A stretch of 64,000 nt of DNA from Dehalococcoidia bacterium. GTDB taxonomy: Bacteria > Chloroflexota > Dehalococcoidia > Lucifugimonadales > Lucifugimonadaceae. Position numbers and translations under genes: made by a program. The stretch spans positions 33,641 to 97,640 of the forward strand of contig JAPYUX010000001.1 of assembly GCA_029940375.1 (NCBI GenBank), written 5' to 3'. Positions 9,122 to 18,551 of this stretch are shown piece by piece. The first letter of the stretch is position 1, and every line of letters begins with the position of its first letter. The notes under the pieces are model-generated. The model was not told the origin of the DNA and searched no databases. It saw only the letters and a program-made list of their open reading frames with translations.

Positions 9122-10660
9122 TTGAATACTAAAAATAACGACAAGTTAATAGTTTTTGATACTACATTGAGAGATGGAGAACAGTCTGCTGGTGCTTCGT
9201 TAACGTCACAAGATAAATTTAGAATAGCTGGACAACTTCAGAAACTAAATGTTGATGTTATTGAAGCGGGATTTGCAGCAAGTTCACCTGGCGATTTTGC
9301 TGCAGTTAGAAAAATTTCATTAGAAATTGAAGGACCTACTATATGTACTTTAGCCCGAGCTGTAAAATCTGATATTAATTCTGCAATTGAATGTGTAAAA
9401 GATGGACTGAAACCTAGAATTCATACTTTTTTATCTACTTCAGATATACATCTTCTACATCAAATGAAAAAAGACAGAGAATCGATAATGTTAATGGCTG
9501 TAGATGCTGTAAAAAGAGCAAAAGAATTTATTGAAGATATTGAATTTTCTCCAATGGATGCTTCGAGGTCTGACCCTGAATATCTATACATAATGCTTGA
9601 AAAGGCAATAGATGCTGGAGCTACTACTGTAAATATTCCTGATACCGTAGGATATTCAAATCCAAAAGAATTTGGAAATTTGATTTCAGGAGTTTTTAAC
9701 AATGTTTCCAACATAAATAAAGCGATTGTAAGTGTTCATTGTCATAATGATTTAGGAATGGCTGTTGCAAATAGTTTATCAGCCCTAGAAAATGGAGCAA
9801 GACAGATTGAAGGATGCGTTAATGGATTAGGAGAGCGAGCAGGTAATGCAGCCCTGGAAGAAGTCATTATGGCTGTTAAGACAAGACCTGATCACTATGA
9901 AATTTCTTCCGATATAAATACTGAAGAAATAGGTGCAACTAGCAGATTAATATCAAATATTTTTGGATTTCCAATCCAATATAATAAAGCAATAACAGGG
10001 CAAAATGCATTTAGACATTCTTCGGGTATTCATCAAGATGCTTATTTAAAAGAAAGAACTACCTTTGAAATCATGCATCCAGATGAAGTAGGTTGGAGAG
10101 GTGATGCAATAGTTTTAACAAAAGTTTCAGGCAGAGCAGGCCTTAAATCTCGACTGGAATATTTAGGATATAAAATAGACGATGAAGAACTAATAGAAAT
10201 ATTTAAAAATTTTAAAAATTTAGCTGATCAAAAAAAGGAAATAACAGATCAAGATTTAGAAGCTTTAATGAGTGAATTCCATAGAGAACTAGATACCACT
10301 GAAAGATTTAAAGTTGTAGATTTGGATGTAATATGCGGAAATAAACAAAATCCTTCATCTACTATAACTCTAGAACTTCCCAATGGAAAAACTAAAACTA
10401 GTACCAAATCAGGAACAGGTCCTGTTGATGCGGTATGTAATTCTATTGATTCAATAATAAATGAAAATATTACTCTTACTGAATTTGCTGTATCTTCAGT
10501 AACTGAAGGGATAGATGCTTTAGGAGAAGTTACTATAAGAATTGAGAAAGATGGAACAATTTACACAGGACAAGGATCTGATACTGATATTATTGTTGCT
10601 AGTGCAAAAGCCTATGTCAATGCAATAAATAGATATTTGATCATCCAATCATCAAATTAA
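9122..10660 (+). CDS. leuA: 2-Isopropylmalate synthase
   Basis: It condenses acetyl-CoA with 3-methyl-2-oxobutanoate, the committed step to leucine. The TIM-barrel motif DTTLRDGEQSAGASL, the metal-binding HCHNDLGMAVAN and the glycine-rich NGLGERAGNAALEE are present. The C-terminal LeuA regulatory domain (about residues 380-510) includes GTGPVDAVCNSID and supports leucine feedback inhibition. The 512-residue length is standard. The start is TTG at 9122, preceded by AAAGG six bases upstream; no in-frame ATG competes. Confidence 0.95.
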   Translation: MNTKNNDKLIVFDTTLRDGEQSAGASLTSQDKFRIAGQLQKLNVDVIEAGFAASSPGDFAAVRKISLEIEGPTICTLARAVKSDINSAIECVKDGLKPRIHTFLSTSDIHLLHQMKKDRESIMLMAVDAVKRAKEFIEDIEFSPMDASRSDPEYLYIMLEKAIDAGATTVNIPDTVGYSNPKEFGNLISGVFNNVSNINKAIVSVHCHNDLGMAVANSLSALENGARQIEGCVNGLGERAGNAALEEVIMAVKTRPDHYEISSDINTEEIGATSRLISNIFGFPIQYNKAITGQNAFRHSSGIHQDAYLKERTTFEIMHPDEVGWRGDAIVLTKVSGRAGLKSRLEYLGYKIDDEELIEIFKNFKNLADQKKEITDQDLEALMSEFHRELDTTERFKVVDLDVICGNKQNPSSTITLELPNGKTKTSTKSGTGPVDAVCNSIDSIINENITLTEFAVSSVTEGIDALGEVTIRIEKDGTIYTGQGSDTDIIVASAKAYVNAINRYLIIQSSN

Positions 10661-10693
10661 AAAAATCTAAAGGTTACGATAGGAGAGATAAGA

Positions 10694-12103
10694 ATGGATG
10701 AAAATTTAACTATGTTTGAAAAAATATGGAGAAAACATATTGTTTCTGAACCCACAAATCAACCTTCTATCTTATATATAGATTTGCATTTAGTTCATGA
10801 AGTAACTTCGCCCCAAGCATTTGAAAGCCTGAGATTAAACAAACGAGAAGTGAGAAGACCTGATTTAACAATAGCAACTGTTGATCATAATATAACTACA
10901 GATGAAACAAGAACTCAAATTATAAAAGATAAAATAGCTAGAAAACAAGTAGAAACTATCAGAGAAAATTGTAAAGAAAATAATATTGAGCTATTTGACG
11001 TTTGGGATAATGAACAGGGAATTGTACACGTAATTGGTCCTGAACAAGGATATACCCAGCCTGGGATGACTATCGTTTGTGGTGATTCTCACACATCAAC
11101 TCATGGAGCTTTTGGAGCTTTAGCTTTTGGAATTGGAACTTCTGAAGTCGAACATGTCTTGGCAACACAAACTCTAAGACAAAGAAAACCAAAAACCATG
11201 AAAGTGGATTTTAAAGGTACGCTGTCTAAGGGAGTAACAGCTAAGGATATGATTTTAAAATTAATTGGACAAATTGGTACTGCTGGAGGAACAGGTTATG
11301 TTATAGAGTATTCAGGAGAAGCAGTTCAAAATCTTTCAATGGAAGGAAGGATGACAATTTGTAACATGTCAATTGAAGGAGGGGCTAGAGCTGGTATGAT
11401 TGCTCCTGATAAAATTACTTTTGACTGGATGAAAGGTAGAAATAAAGTACCTAAAGGTAATGACTGGGATAAAAGTGTTAAAGAATGGAAACAACTAGAA
11501 ACTGATAACAAAGCAAAATTTGATTCCTATATTGATTTAGATTGTGATAATTTAGAACCTTATGTAAGTTGGGGTACTAATCCATCACAAGTTTTGCCGA
11601 TATCAGGTGTAATACCTTCCCCGGATGATTTTAAAGAAATACTTGATGCTCAATCATGTCAAAATGCTTTAGTATATATGGGATTAAATACGGGATCAAA
11701 AATAACAGATATCAAATTGGATAGAGTTTTTATTGGGTCATGTACAAATGCAAGAATTACTGATTTAAGAAGTGCGGCGAGTATAGTAGAAGGTAAAAAA
11801 GTAAATAATAATGTAAGAGCTCAAGTTATGCCTGGTTCTACCCTAACTAAATTACAAGCGGAAAAAGAAGGAATTGATAAAATATTTAAGTCTGCTGGGT
11901 TTGAGTGGAGAGAGTCGGGATGTTCAATGTGTTTAGGAATGAATCCAGACATACTTTCTCCGCGAGAAAGGTGTGCATCCACTTCTAATAGAAATTTTGA
12001 AGGTAGACAAGGTAAAGATGGTCGCACGCATTTGGTTAGTCCTGAAATGGCAGCAGCAGCAGCAATAGAAGGTCATTTTGTTGATGTAAGAGATTGGAAA
12101 TAA
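10694..12103 (+). CDS. leuC: 3-Isopropylmalate dehydratase large subunit
   Basis: The aconitase-family large subunit isomerises 2-isopropylmalate to 3-isopropylmalate with LeuD. The [4Fe-4S] cysteines are seen in [12 protein letters not shown] and in [30 protein letters not shown] is the substrate-binding segment. The 469 residues match the long bacterial LeuC. An AGGAGA ribosome site precedes ATG 10694. With the citramalate synthase gene in this window, the same enzyme could also act on citramalate. Confidence 0.96.
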   Translation: MDENLTMFEKIWRKHIVSEPTNQPSILYIDLHLVHEVTSPQAFESLRLNKREVRRPDLTIATVDHNITTDETRTQIIKDKIARKQVETIRENCKENNIELFDVWDNEQGIVHVIGPEQGYTQPGMTIVCGDSHTSTHGAFGALAFGIGTSEVEHVLATQTLRQRKPKTMKVDFKGTLSKGVTAKDMILKLIGQIGTAGGTGYVIEYSGEAVQNLSMEGRMTICNMSIEGGARAGMIAPDKITFDWMKGRNKVPKGNDWDKSVKEWKQLETDNKAKFDSYIDLDCDNLEPYVSWGTNPSQVLPISGVIPSPDDFKEILDAQSCQNALVYMGLNTGSKITDIKLDRVFIGSCTNARITDLRSAASIVEGKKVNNNVRAQVMPGSTLTKLQAEKEGIDKIFKSAGFEWRESGCSMCLGMNPDILSPRERCASTSNRNFEGRQGKDGRTHLVSPEMAAAAAIEGHFVDVRDWK

Positions 12104-12116
12104 TAAAGGTTCATTT

Positions 12117-13181
12117 GTGAAAAAGGATAGAATAAAAAAATTCGACCGACCGTCAAATTATTCATCAAAAATTAATAAAAAAGAGACGAATCGAATATCA
12201 CTACTTGGAAGAATTTTTGGTTCACAAAAAGAATTAGATGTAGCAAGAGAAGGCTTTTTTAGCAAATATAATTTTGAGTCAAATCTTAATCCATTACGAA
12301 TCTTATCTATATTATTTGTTGTCTTGATAGTGATGTCAATCTCTTTGTTGTTTGTAGAGAGAAGCAATAAAAATACTTATATATATTGGAAAAATAGTGG
12401 TATATCAAATGTTCCTCCACAGAGTATATTAGAATTTGATGAAGTTATTACTTTTTCTCAAAAGGAAAATTATAATAAATGTAATACAAATAATCCAATT
12501 AACATATTAGAAGGAATTTGTGATGAACCACTAAAATATGTAAATAAAATGAATGAAACTCAATCGAGAGCTCAATTATTTTATGTATTTCATTTTATTA
12601 TCCTTTTCTTAATTTTTTTCCCGTTGGGTTCATATGTGCATCGCGCTATAAGAAATATAAAAACACTAAAATATAATACAAATATATCTGCAGAGAAAAG
12701 TCTAATTTGGACTTATTTTTCTTTCTTTATATTCATTTTTTTAATTTTTTTGGCGCCTATCATTTCAAGTAATTTTTATATTCAGTTTTCCGTTATATCT
12801 GTCTCTTTTTTGTTTCTCTTTCAAAAGGTTTATAAAATTATACAAGAGTTATATTTAGGAAGTAATATGAACAATAATTTTGATAAAAGTAATTTTATTT
12901 TAAAGAATTTTGGAATTATTACTTTCCGAGGAAAACTTTGGATTCTTTTATTTATAATGACATCTTTTTTTAATCCATCTATTATATCTAGGTTATGGAT
13001 TAATGAAATTATAACAATTAATGATTTGATAGTTGCGACTGATTATATGATTTATTCCACAATTTTGATGGCGAGCTTTGCATTTATTTCAATCTTATTT
13101 ATAATAGATATTTATAAGTTACAAGAAATAAAACGTCACTTAAATGGTTCCATAACTATTGACCCTCTAGAAACGAGTTAA
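12117..13181 (+). CDS. Unknown multi-pass membrane protein, weakly DUF4328-like
   Basis: A 354-residue protein placed between leuC and leuD. It has a basic N-terminus of about 55 residues, a first membrane segment near residues 60-80, then an extracytoplasmic loop, and about five more hydrophobic segments at roughly 150-172, 190-212, 213-232, 275-295 and 305-330. The stretch VHRAIRNIKTLKY followed by two membrane helices and KVYKIIQELYLGS recalls DUF4328 proteins, but I cannot confirm this. The start is GTG 12117 with AAAGG seven bases upstream. Its place inside the leucine operon suggests co-regulation by the T-box; a role in amino acid transport or sensing is only a guess. Confidence 0.7.
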   Translation: MKKDRIKKFDRPSNYSSKINKKETNRISLLGRIFGSQKELDVAREGFFSKYNFESNLNPLRILSILFVVLIVMSISLLFVERSNKNTYIYWKNSGISNVPPQSILEFDEVITFSQKENYNKCNTNNPINILEGICDEPLKYVNKMNETQSRAQLFYVFHFIILFLIFFPLGSYVHRAIRNIKTLKYNTNISAEKSLIWTYFSFFIFIFLIFLAPIISSNFYIQFSVISVSFLFLFQKVYKIIQELYLGSNMNNNFDKSNFILKNFGIITFRGKLWILLFIMTSFFNPSIISRLWINEIITINDLIVATDYMIYSTILMASFAFISILFIIDIYKLQEIKRHLNGSITIDPLETS

Positions 13182-13185
13182 GATT

Positions 13186-13782
13186 TTGGAAAAATTTATA
13201 AAACATACTGGATTAGTTGTACCTTTAGATAGAGTTAATGTAGATACTGATCAGATCATTCCAAAACAATTTTTAAAAAGAATTGAAAGGACGGGATTTG
13301 GTATATTTGCCTTTTATGATTGGAGATATTTAGAAGACGGAGTCCCAAATCCAGATTTTATTCTCAATAATAAGAAATATGTAGGTTCATCAATACTCAT
13401 AGCAGGACCAAATTTTGGATCCGGATCAAGTAGAGAACATGCACCCTGGGCACTTTCAGAATATGGATTTAAAGTAATAATTTCTAACAGTTTCGCAGAT
13501 ATTTTTCGTAATAACTGTATGCAGAATGGACTGATTACTATTGAATTGTCAAATGATAAAATTGATCTTCTTATGAGTAATGCCATTAAAATAGATAATT
13601 ATAAATTAACAGTTGATTTAGAAAATCAACAGATTTATGATCAATTTGGATTTGAATCTATATTTGATTTTGATGAATTTAGAAAAGAATCTATACTAAA
13701 AGGATTAGATGATATAGGCCTTACTCTTAAATTTGAAGAGGATATTAAAAGATACGAAATTAACGATGCAAAAATCAGTTAA
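13186..13782 (+). CDS. leuD: 3-Isopropylmalate dehydratase small subunit
   Basis: The swivel-domain partner of LeuC. It begins with the typical VVPLDRVNVDTDQIIPKQFL and carries GPNFGSGSSREHAPWAL, the substrate-recognition loop. At 198 residues it is of normal length for the bacterial LeuD that pairs with long LeuC. The start is TTG 13186, four bases after the stop of the preceding membrane protein, so re-initiation by coupled translation is probable since no strong Shine-Dalgarno is visible. Confidence 0.95.
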   Translation: MEKFIKHTGLVVPLDRVNVDTDQIIPKQFLKRIERTGFGIFAFYDWRYLEDGVPNPDFILNNKKYVGSSILIAGPNFGSGSSREHAPWALSEYGFKVIISNSFADIFRNNCMQNGLITIELSNDKIDLLMSNAIKIDNYKLTVDLENQQIYDQFGFESIFDFDEFRKESILKGLDDIGLTLKFEEDIKRYEINDAKIS

Positions 13783-13842
13783 TTCATATTTCGTATAAAT
13801 ATTGATAAAATAGAGTAGTTTGATAAAAATTTAAGGAGTTTT

Positions 13843-14964
13843 ATGGAAGCAAGAGTATGTGTTTTAGCCGGAGATGGTGTAGGAAAAGAAGTAACAACAG
13901 AATCGATGAAAGTATTAGAGGCTATTTGTAAAAAATATGACCATAATTTTGAATTCATTCATGCAATTGTTGGAGGGGCAGCAATTGACAAATTTAATAA
14001 TCCTTTACCGGCCGAATCAATGAATCTTGCACTAGGTTCCGATGCTATTTTGTTTGGAGCAGTAGGTGGACCAAAATGGGATGATCCTCTTTCAGAAATT
14101 AGACCAGAAGATGCTATACTCCAATTAAGAAAAAGATTAGGATTGTTTGCAAATCTAAGACCAGTAAAAGTTTATCCGGAATTATTGCATTCGAGTCCGT
14201 TAAAACCTGAATATCTAAAAGATGTTGATTTTGTAATAGTTAGGGAGTTAACGGGAGGTCTTTATTTTGGAAGACCTAAAAGACGAAGTGCTAGTACAAG
14301 AGGCAGAAGAGCTGTAGATACTTTGGCTTATTCGGAAAAGGAAATTGCTAGAGTAGTTCGTGTAGCATTTGAATTGGCAAAGTCTAGAAGAAATAGACTC
14401 CATTCTCTAGATAAAATGAATGTACTGGAAACAGGGAGATTATGGAGAGAAATAACAAACGAAGTAGCTCGAGATTATCCTGAAGTTGAATTAATTCATA
14501 TGTTGGCTGATAATGCCGCTATGAAAATAATTACTGAACCAAGTGTTTTTGATGTAATAGTAACAGAGAATAGCTTGGGTGATATTTTATCTGATGAAGC
14601 TTCTGTGATCACTGGTTCAATGGGAATGCTCCCATCAGCTAGTTTGGCAGCTTCACCTCCTCCTCCAGGGAAAAGACGAGGTAGAAGAGGAAGACCTGCT
14701 TTATATGAGCCTATTCATGGATCTGCCCCCGATATAGCTGGAAATAATATTGCAAATCCAGTGGCTTCTTTTTTGTCTGCTTCTTTAATGCTTCGTTGGT
14801 CATTCGGTTTACATGATGAAGCTAATGAGATAGAAGATGCTATTAACAAAATCATAAGAGAAGGCTATAGAACTGTAGATATCGCAGGAAAAAATGATCA
14901 TAAGTTATCTACAAGTCAAATGGGAGATCTTGTTGCTGGATTAATTACTAATGGAGCAAAGTGA
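13843..14964 (+). CDS. leuB: 3-Isopropylmalate dehydrogenase with a basic insertion
   Basis: It oxidises and decarboxylates 3-isopropylmalate to 4-methyl-2-oxopentanoate using NAD. Recognisable elements are VLAGDGVGKEV at the N-terminus, ELTGGLYFGRPK, KMNVLETGRLWRE, DNAAMKII and the NAD-site signature YEPIHGSAPDIAGNN. An unusual Pro/Arg/Gly-rich insertion lies at about residues 270-286, between MLPSASLA and LYEPIHG; most LeuB proteins have only a few residues there. AAGGAG at 13833-13838 sits just before ATG 13843. CimA-derived methylmalate could be a second substrate. Confidence 0.94.
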   Translation: MEARVCVLAGDGVGKEVTTESMKVLEAICKKYDHNFEFIHAIVGGAAIDKFNNPLPAESMNLALGSDAILFGAVGGPKWDDPLSEIRPEDAILQLRKRLGLFANLRPVKVYPELLHSSPLKPEYLKDVDFVIVRELTGGLYFGRPKRRSASTRGRRAVDTLAYSEKEIARVVRVAFELAKSRRNRLHSLDKMNVLETGRLWREITNEVARDYPEVELIHMLADNAAMKIITEPSVFDVIVTENSLGDILSDEASVITGSMGMLPSASLAASPPPPGKRRGRRGRPALYEPIHGSAPDIAGNNIANPVASFLSASLMLRWSFGLHDEANEIEDAINKIIREGYRTVDIAGKNDHKLSTSQMGDLVAGLITNGAK

Positions 14965-14973
14965 TAAAGTAAA

Positions 14974-17301
14974 ATGTTAAAACCAGATAACTTTTTACCA
15001 AATTTAGATACTAATTATATTATTAAAGAATTATCTGATGATGTTAGAATTTTTAGGGATAAATGGGGGATCCCTCATATTAAATCAAATAAATCTGAAG
15101 AACTTTTTTTTGCTCAAGGTTTTGTAACTGGTCAAGATAGATTGTTTCAGATGGATTTAGATAGATTGAGATGTCTTGGTAAATCTTCTGAGTACATAGG
15201 GAAAAAAGGTGTTTCAAACGATAAATTAAACTTAAAAAGAAATTTTGAATCTGTAGCCAAGGCTGATTTAGCTAAAGCATCTATTGAAGCAAAAGAAATG
15301 ATTCAAAATTTCACCAAGGGTGTTAATTTTTACATTTCTCATCTTGAAAAATTACCATTAGAATATCAACTGATTCAAAAAGAACCAGAAAAATGGGAAG
15401 ACTGGCATTCTATATTAGTCTATAAAATTCGTAATGCTGCAGAAGGTTCATTCAATGGCAAATTATTTTATTCACAATTAGCTAGTGTTGTAGGTGGTGA
15501 AAAAGCTGCTAAGTTGATTCCTGGTTATTTTCCAGGAGCTTTGTTAACACTACCGCCTGGGAGTAAATTTAAAGGAGAAATAGAAAATGCTGTTAAAGAA
15601 CTAACTGAAGCCGCAGAAAACTTTCAATCTATTGGAGCAATTGATGGAGAGTCGAATGGATGGGCTATTTCAGGAGATAGGACTTATTCAGGGACTCCAC
15701 TAGTTGGAGGTGATTCTCATAGGAATTTGGATACTCCTAATGTATATTATCAAGTTCATCTCAAGTGTGATGAATTTGAAGGAATGGGTCATACGATTCC
15801 TGGTTATCCTGGATTTATGCATTTTGCTCATAATGAATATGTTGCTTGGGGAATGACTCACGGGGGTGCAGATACTCAAGATCTTTTTTTAGAAAAACTA
15901 AGATATTCAGAAAAAAAAATTCAACAATTCTACAATAATGAATGGATAGATACTAAAAATTTCAAGAAAAAAATAAAACCTAAAAATATGAATGAAATTG
16001 AAGTAGAAATTATTGAAACAAAAAATGGTAATGTGATATTTGGAGGCCCAAACAAAGGATTGGGAATTTCTTTATCTGATCCAGGAGGAAAAAAAGATGG
16101 AACATATTGGATAGACTCTGCTTACCAAGCGATGGTTTCCAAATCTGCTGATGATTTGGAACAAGCTTTTGATAAATGGACTGATAGAACTAACAATTAT
16201 CCATACGCTGATGTAAATAAAAATTATGGATATAAATTTGCAGGAGCTGTTCCTATTAGAGACATTCAACATCAATGGGGGATAGCAAAAGGATGGGAAA
16301 ACAAATATTCAGTTAATCATGAAATTCCTCGTGAAGAATTGCCTAAATCAAGAAACCCTGAATCCGGTTGGGTAGTAACATGCAATCAAAAAGTTGTCGA
16401 TTATGATTATCCATATTTTATGTCAGTAGCTTTTGCTCCGGAGTATCGCGCGAAAGTTTTAATAGAATATATAAATAAAAACACCAAAAATCTTAAGATA
16501 GAAAATATGCTTGAAATGCATAATCAAACATTTTCTATCCCTGCTAAAAAAATAATTTCTTTTTCTAAAACAATAAATTATGATGTAATCAACCTAACTG
16601 AATTAGAAAAAATGATTGTAAAAAAAATGCATAATTGGGATTTTTTGATGGATAAAAGTAGCCCTGAAGCTTCTATATATTCTGTAACTAAAGAAAAAAT
16701 TATAGAAGAAGTTATAAATTTAAATTATGGTACATTAAATAAAGAAACCAATGAATGGAAAAATGTTGGTGCTGTTTCACACGTTAGGAGATTTTTAGTA
16801 CCTTTGATTAATGAACACATTGGTAATCCGCAGAGCCATTTAATAAATGGAAATAATAATTGGGAAGATATGTTTGTTAGATCATTCCGTAAAGCTATAG
16901 AATTTTTGAAGAAAAAATTTGGTGAAAATGTCAATGAATGGAAATGGGGAAATTTACATACAACAAATCATGAACACCCTTTGAGCAGTGAATTCGTAGC
17001 ATATGCAAATATTCTAAATCCTAAAAAAGTACCTGCAAGTGGTGATGGGGATACTCCATTAGCTGGAAGCACTGACAAGAATTTCAAAATTGTAGCAGCT
17101 TCGGTAAATAGATATGCTCATGATCCAAGTAATTGGGGAAATAGTAGATGGATTGTTCCTCTAGGATCATCCGGAAATCCTGGTTCAAAAAACTATAGTG
17201 ATCAATTAGAACTTTGGGCAGAAGGTAAAACTATACCACAGTTATGGAATTGGGAAGAAATTATGAAAACATGTACTGAACAAAAATTAATTGCAGGTTA
17301 A
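14974..17301 (+). CDS. Penicillin acylase family N-terminal-nucleophile hydrolase
   Basis: A 775-residue precursor of the penicillin amidase family, which self-cleaves to alpha and beta chains and hydrolyses amide bonds, for example in acyl-homoserine lactones, lipoamino acids or penicillins. The N-terminus has RDKWGIPHI and GFVTGQDRLFQMDL. The beta chain should start at Ser227 in DGESNGWAISG; a later catalytic Asn is expected near the NGNNNWEDMF region. No signal peptide is visible, unlike secreted relatives, so it may be cytoplasmic. It starts nine bases after leuB and is the last gene of the T-box operon. The substrate is unknown. Confidence 0.85.
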   Translation: MLKPDNFLPNLDTNYIIKELSDDVRIFRDKWGIPHIKSNKSEELFFAQGFVTGQDRLFQMDLDRLRCLGKSSEYIGKKGVSNDKLNLKRNFESVAKADLAKASIEAKEMIQNFTKGVNFYISHLEKLPLEYQLIQKEPEKWEDWHSILVYKIRNAAEGSFNGKLFYSQLASVVGGEKAAKLIPGYFPGALLTLPPGSKFKGEIENAVKELTEAAENFQSIGAIDGESNGWAISGDRTYSGTPLVGGDSHRNLDTPNVYYQVHLKCDEFEGMGHTIPGYPGFMHFAHNEYVAWGMTHGGADTQDLFLEKLRYSEKKIQQFYNNEWIDTKNFKKKIKPKNMNEIEVEIIETKNGNVIFGGPNKGLGISLSDPGGKKDGTYWIDSAYQAMVSKSADDLEQAFDKWTDRTNNYPYADVNKNYGYKFAGAVPIRDIQHQWGIAKGWENKYSVNHEIPREELPKSRNPESGWVVTCNQKVVDYDYPYFMSVAFAPEYRAKVLIEYINKNTKNLKIENMLEMHNQTFSIPAKKIISFSKTINYDVINLTELEKMIVKKMHNWDFLMDKSSPEASIYSVTKEKIIEEVINLNYGTLNKETNEWKNVGAVSHVRRFLVPLINEHIGNPQSHLINGNNNWEDMFVRSFRKAIEFLKKKFGENVNEWKWGNLHTTNHEHPLSSEFVAYANILNPKKVPASGDGDTPLAGSTDKNFKIVAASVNRYAHDPSNWGNSRWIVPLGSSGNPGSKNYSDQLELWAEGKTIPQLWNWEEIMKTCTEQKLIAG

Positions 17302-17312
17302 AGGAACCTTTG

Positions 17313-18077
17313 TCATTCAAATTTCACTTTAACATTTCCTATTTCTTCTATTTCTATTTCAATAGTGTCATTTTTTTCGACCCAGTACGTTTGTACTAGT
17401 GATCCTAAAGAAATTAAGTCCCCAGCTTTTGGATAATTATTTTCAGAAAAGTTGAAATTTAAAAACCATTTAAGAGCATTAATAGGGTCTTCCAAGATAT
17501 CAGATCCGATTCCTTTTCCAATATTTTGTTGATTGGTTTTCATACCTCCTTTAAGATTTTTTAAATTTTCAAGTTTAATTTTTTTTGAACCCTTCCCAAA
17601 AACAATTGAGGATGCAAAAAAATCATCTGCTATAAGAAGAGAAGTTTTTTCATTATTATAATTTTCCCATCTATTATCTACTATCTCAATTGAGGGAACA
17701 ACTCTTTCAACGATTTCATCTAATTTATTATTATTTTTGGAGTAAACATAATCATCTGAAAGTATCACTGCAATTTCACATTCTACACCAGGATGAACAA
17801 ATTCATCAAATTTAAGAATGGTATCGTTTTCAGTTACATCCTTTGTCATAACTCTACCAAGGCATGGAGAAGGTATATTTAAATATTTTTGCATAACTGG
17901 GGTGGTACATCCTATTTTCCATCCAGAATAGGAGTAATTTTTTGAGAAATGTTTAAAGATATCATTTTGTATTTCATAACCCTGAGTTATACTTATATTT
18001 TTCTTTTTGTCTTCAGGTATAGAAATTTTAATTTTGTTTTGCCTAGAATTGATAATAGTTTTTGAAATAATATTCAT
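17313..18077 (-). CDS. 2-Keto-4-pentenoate hydratase / oxohexenedioate decarboxylase family protein
   Basis: A 254-residue member of the fumarylacetoacetase superfamily, MhpD/DmpH branch. The family signature is seen in GWKIGCTTPVMQKYL, PGVECEIAVIL and the acidic PSIEIVDNRW. Relatives hydrate 2-hydroxypenta-2,4-dienoate or decarboxylate 4-oxalocrotonate in aromatic catabolism, using a divalent metal. No other aromatic-degradation gene is adjacent, so the physiological substrate is open. It is divergent from the JAMM peptidase gene with only 24 bases between starts, and it converges on the penicillin acylase gene. Confidence 0.82.
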   Translation of the reverse strand: MNIISKTIINSRQNKIKISIPEDKKKNISITQGYEIQNDIFKHFSKNYSYSGWKIGCTTPVMQKYLNIPSPCLGRVMTKDVTENDTILKFDEFVHPGVECEIAVILSDDYVYSKNNNKLDEIVERVVPSIEIVDNRWENYNNEKTSLLIADDFFASSIVFGKGSKKIKLENLKNLKGGMKTNQQNIGKGIGSDILEDPINALKWFLNFNFSENNYPKAGDLISLGSLVQTYWVEKNDTIEIEIEEIGNVKVKFE

Positions 18078-18101
18078 AAAAAAATAATTTATACTGTAAT
18101 T

Positions 18102-18551
18102 ATGAAAATAATAATACCTAGAATAATAATTTCAAAGTTATTTGAGCATTCCTTATTAGAAGATCCTAATGAATGCTGTGGATTGTTATTAGGAAATGAT
18201 GAAAAAGTAATAGAAATTAGAAGTCTTAAGAATGTTCATGATAAACCTATGACTAGATATGAAATAGATAGTAAAGAAATAGATAAAGCTCAAAAATATT
18301 GTGATAATAATAATATGGATATTTTGGGAGTTTATCATTCTCATACTCATTCACAAGCATATCCGTCGCAAACTGATATAGGGAAAGCACGAGAAATTAA
18401 GGATTTTTTTGATCCATACTACATATTAATTTCATTAATAGAAAAAACAAGACCAATCATAAGGGGATATAAAATTGATTTAGAAGGTGTCACTGAAATT
18501 ATTGTTGAACACGATGGAGAAGCTTACATAAGTACTACAATGAATTCTTAA
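18102..18551 (+). CDS. M67 family JAMM metallopeptidase
   Basis: A compact 149-residue JAB1/MPN+ domain protein. The zinc site is complete: Glu24 in PNECCGLLLG, and the H-x-H-x7-S-x2-D motif formed by His79, His81, Ser89 and Asp92 (HSHTHSQAYPSQTD). Bacterial stand-alone JAMM proteins cleave C-terminal extensions from ubiquitin-like sulfur carriers (for example CysO-cysteine) or other isopeptides. No ubiquitin-like carrier gene is adjacent, so the partner is unknown. It converges on the citramalate synthase gene with a 17-base overlap. Confidence 0.85.
   Translation: MKIIIPRIIISKLFEHSLLEDPNECCGLLLGNDEKVIEIRSLKNVHDKPMTRYEIDSKEIDKAQKYCDNNNMDILGVYHSHTHSQAYPSQTDIGKAREIKDFFDPYYILISLIEKTRPIIRGYKIDLEGVTEIIVEHDGEAYISTTMNS

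Noticed and set aside
14650-14702. Intein or mobile insertion in leuB
   Set aside because: The extra segment is only about 17 residues with no splicing motifs or target duplications.
17295-17311. Terminator between the penicillin acylase and hydratase genes
   Set aside because: The inverted repeat AGGTT/AACCT is only five base pairs and lacks a T-run on either strand.
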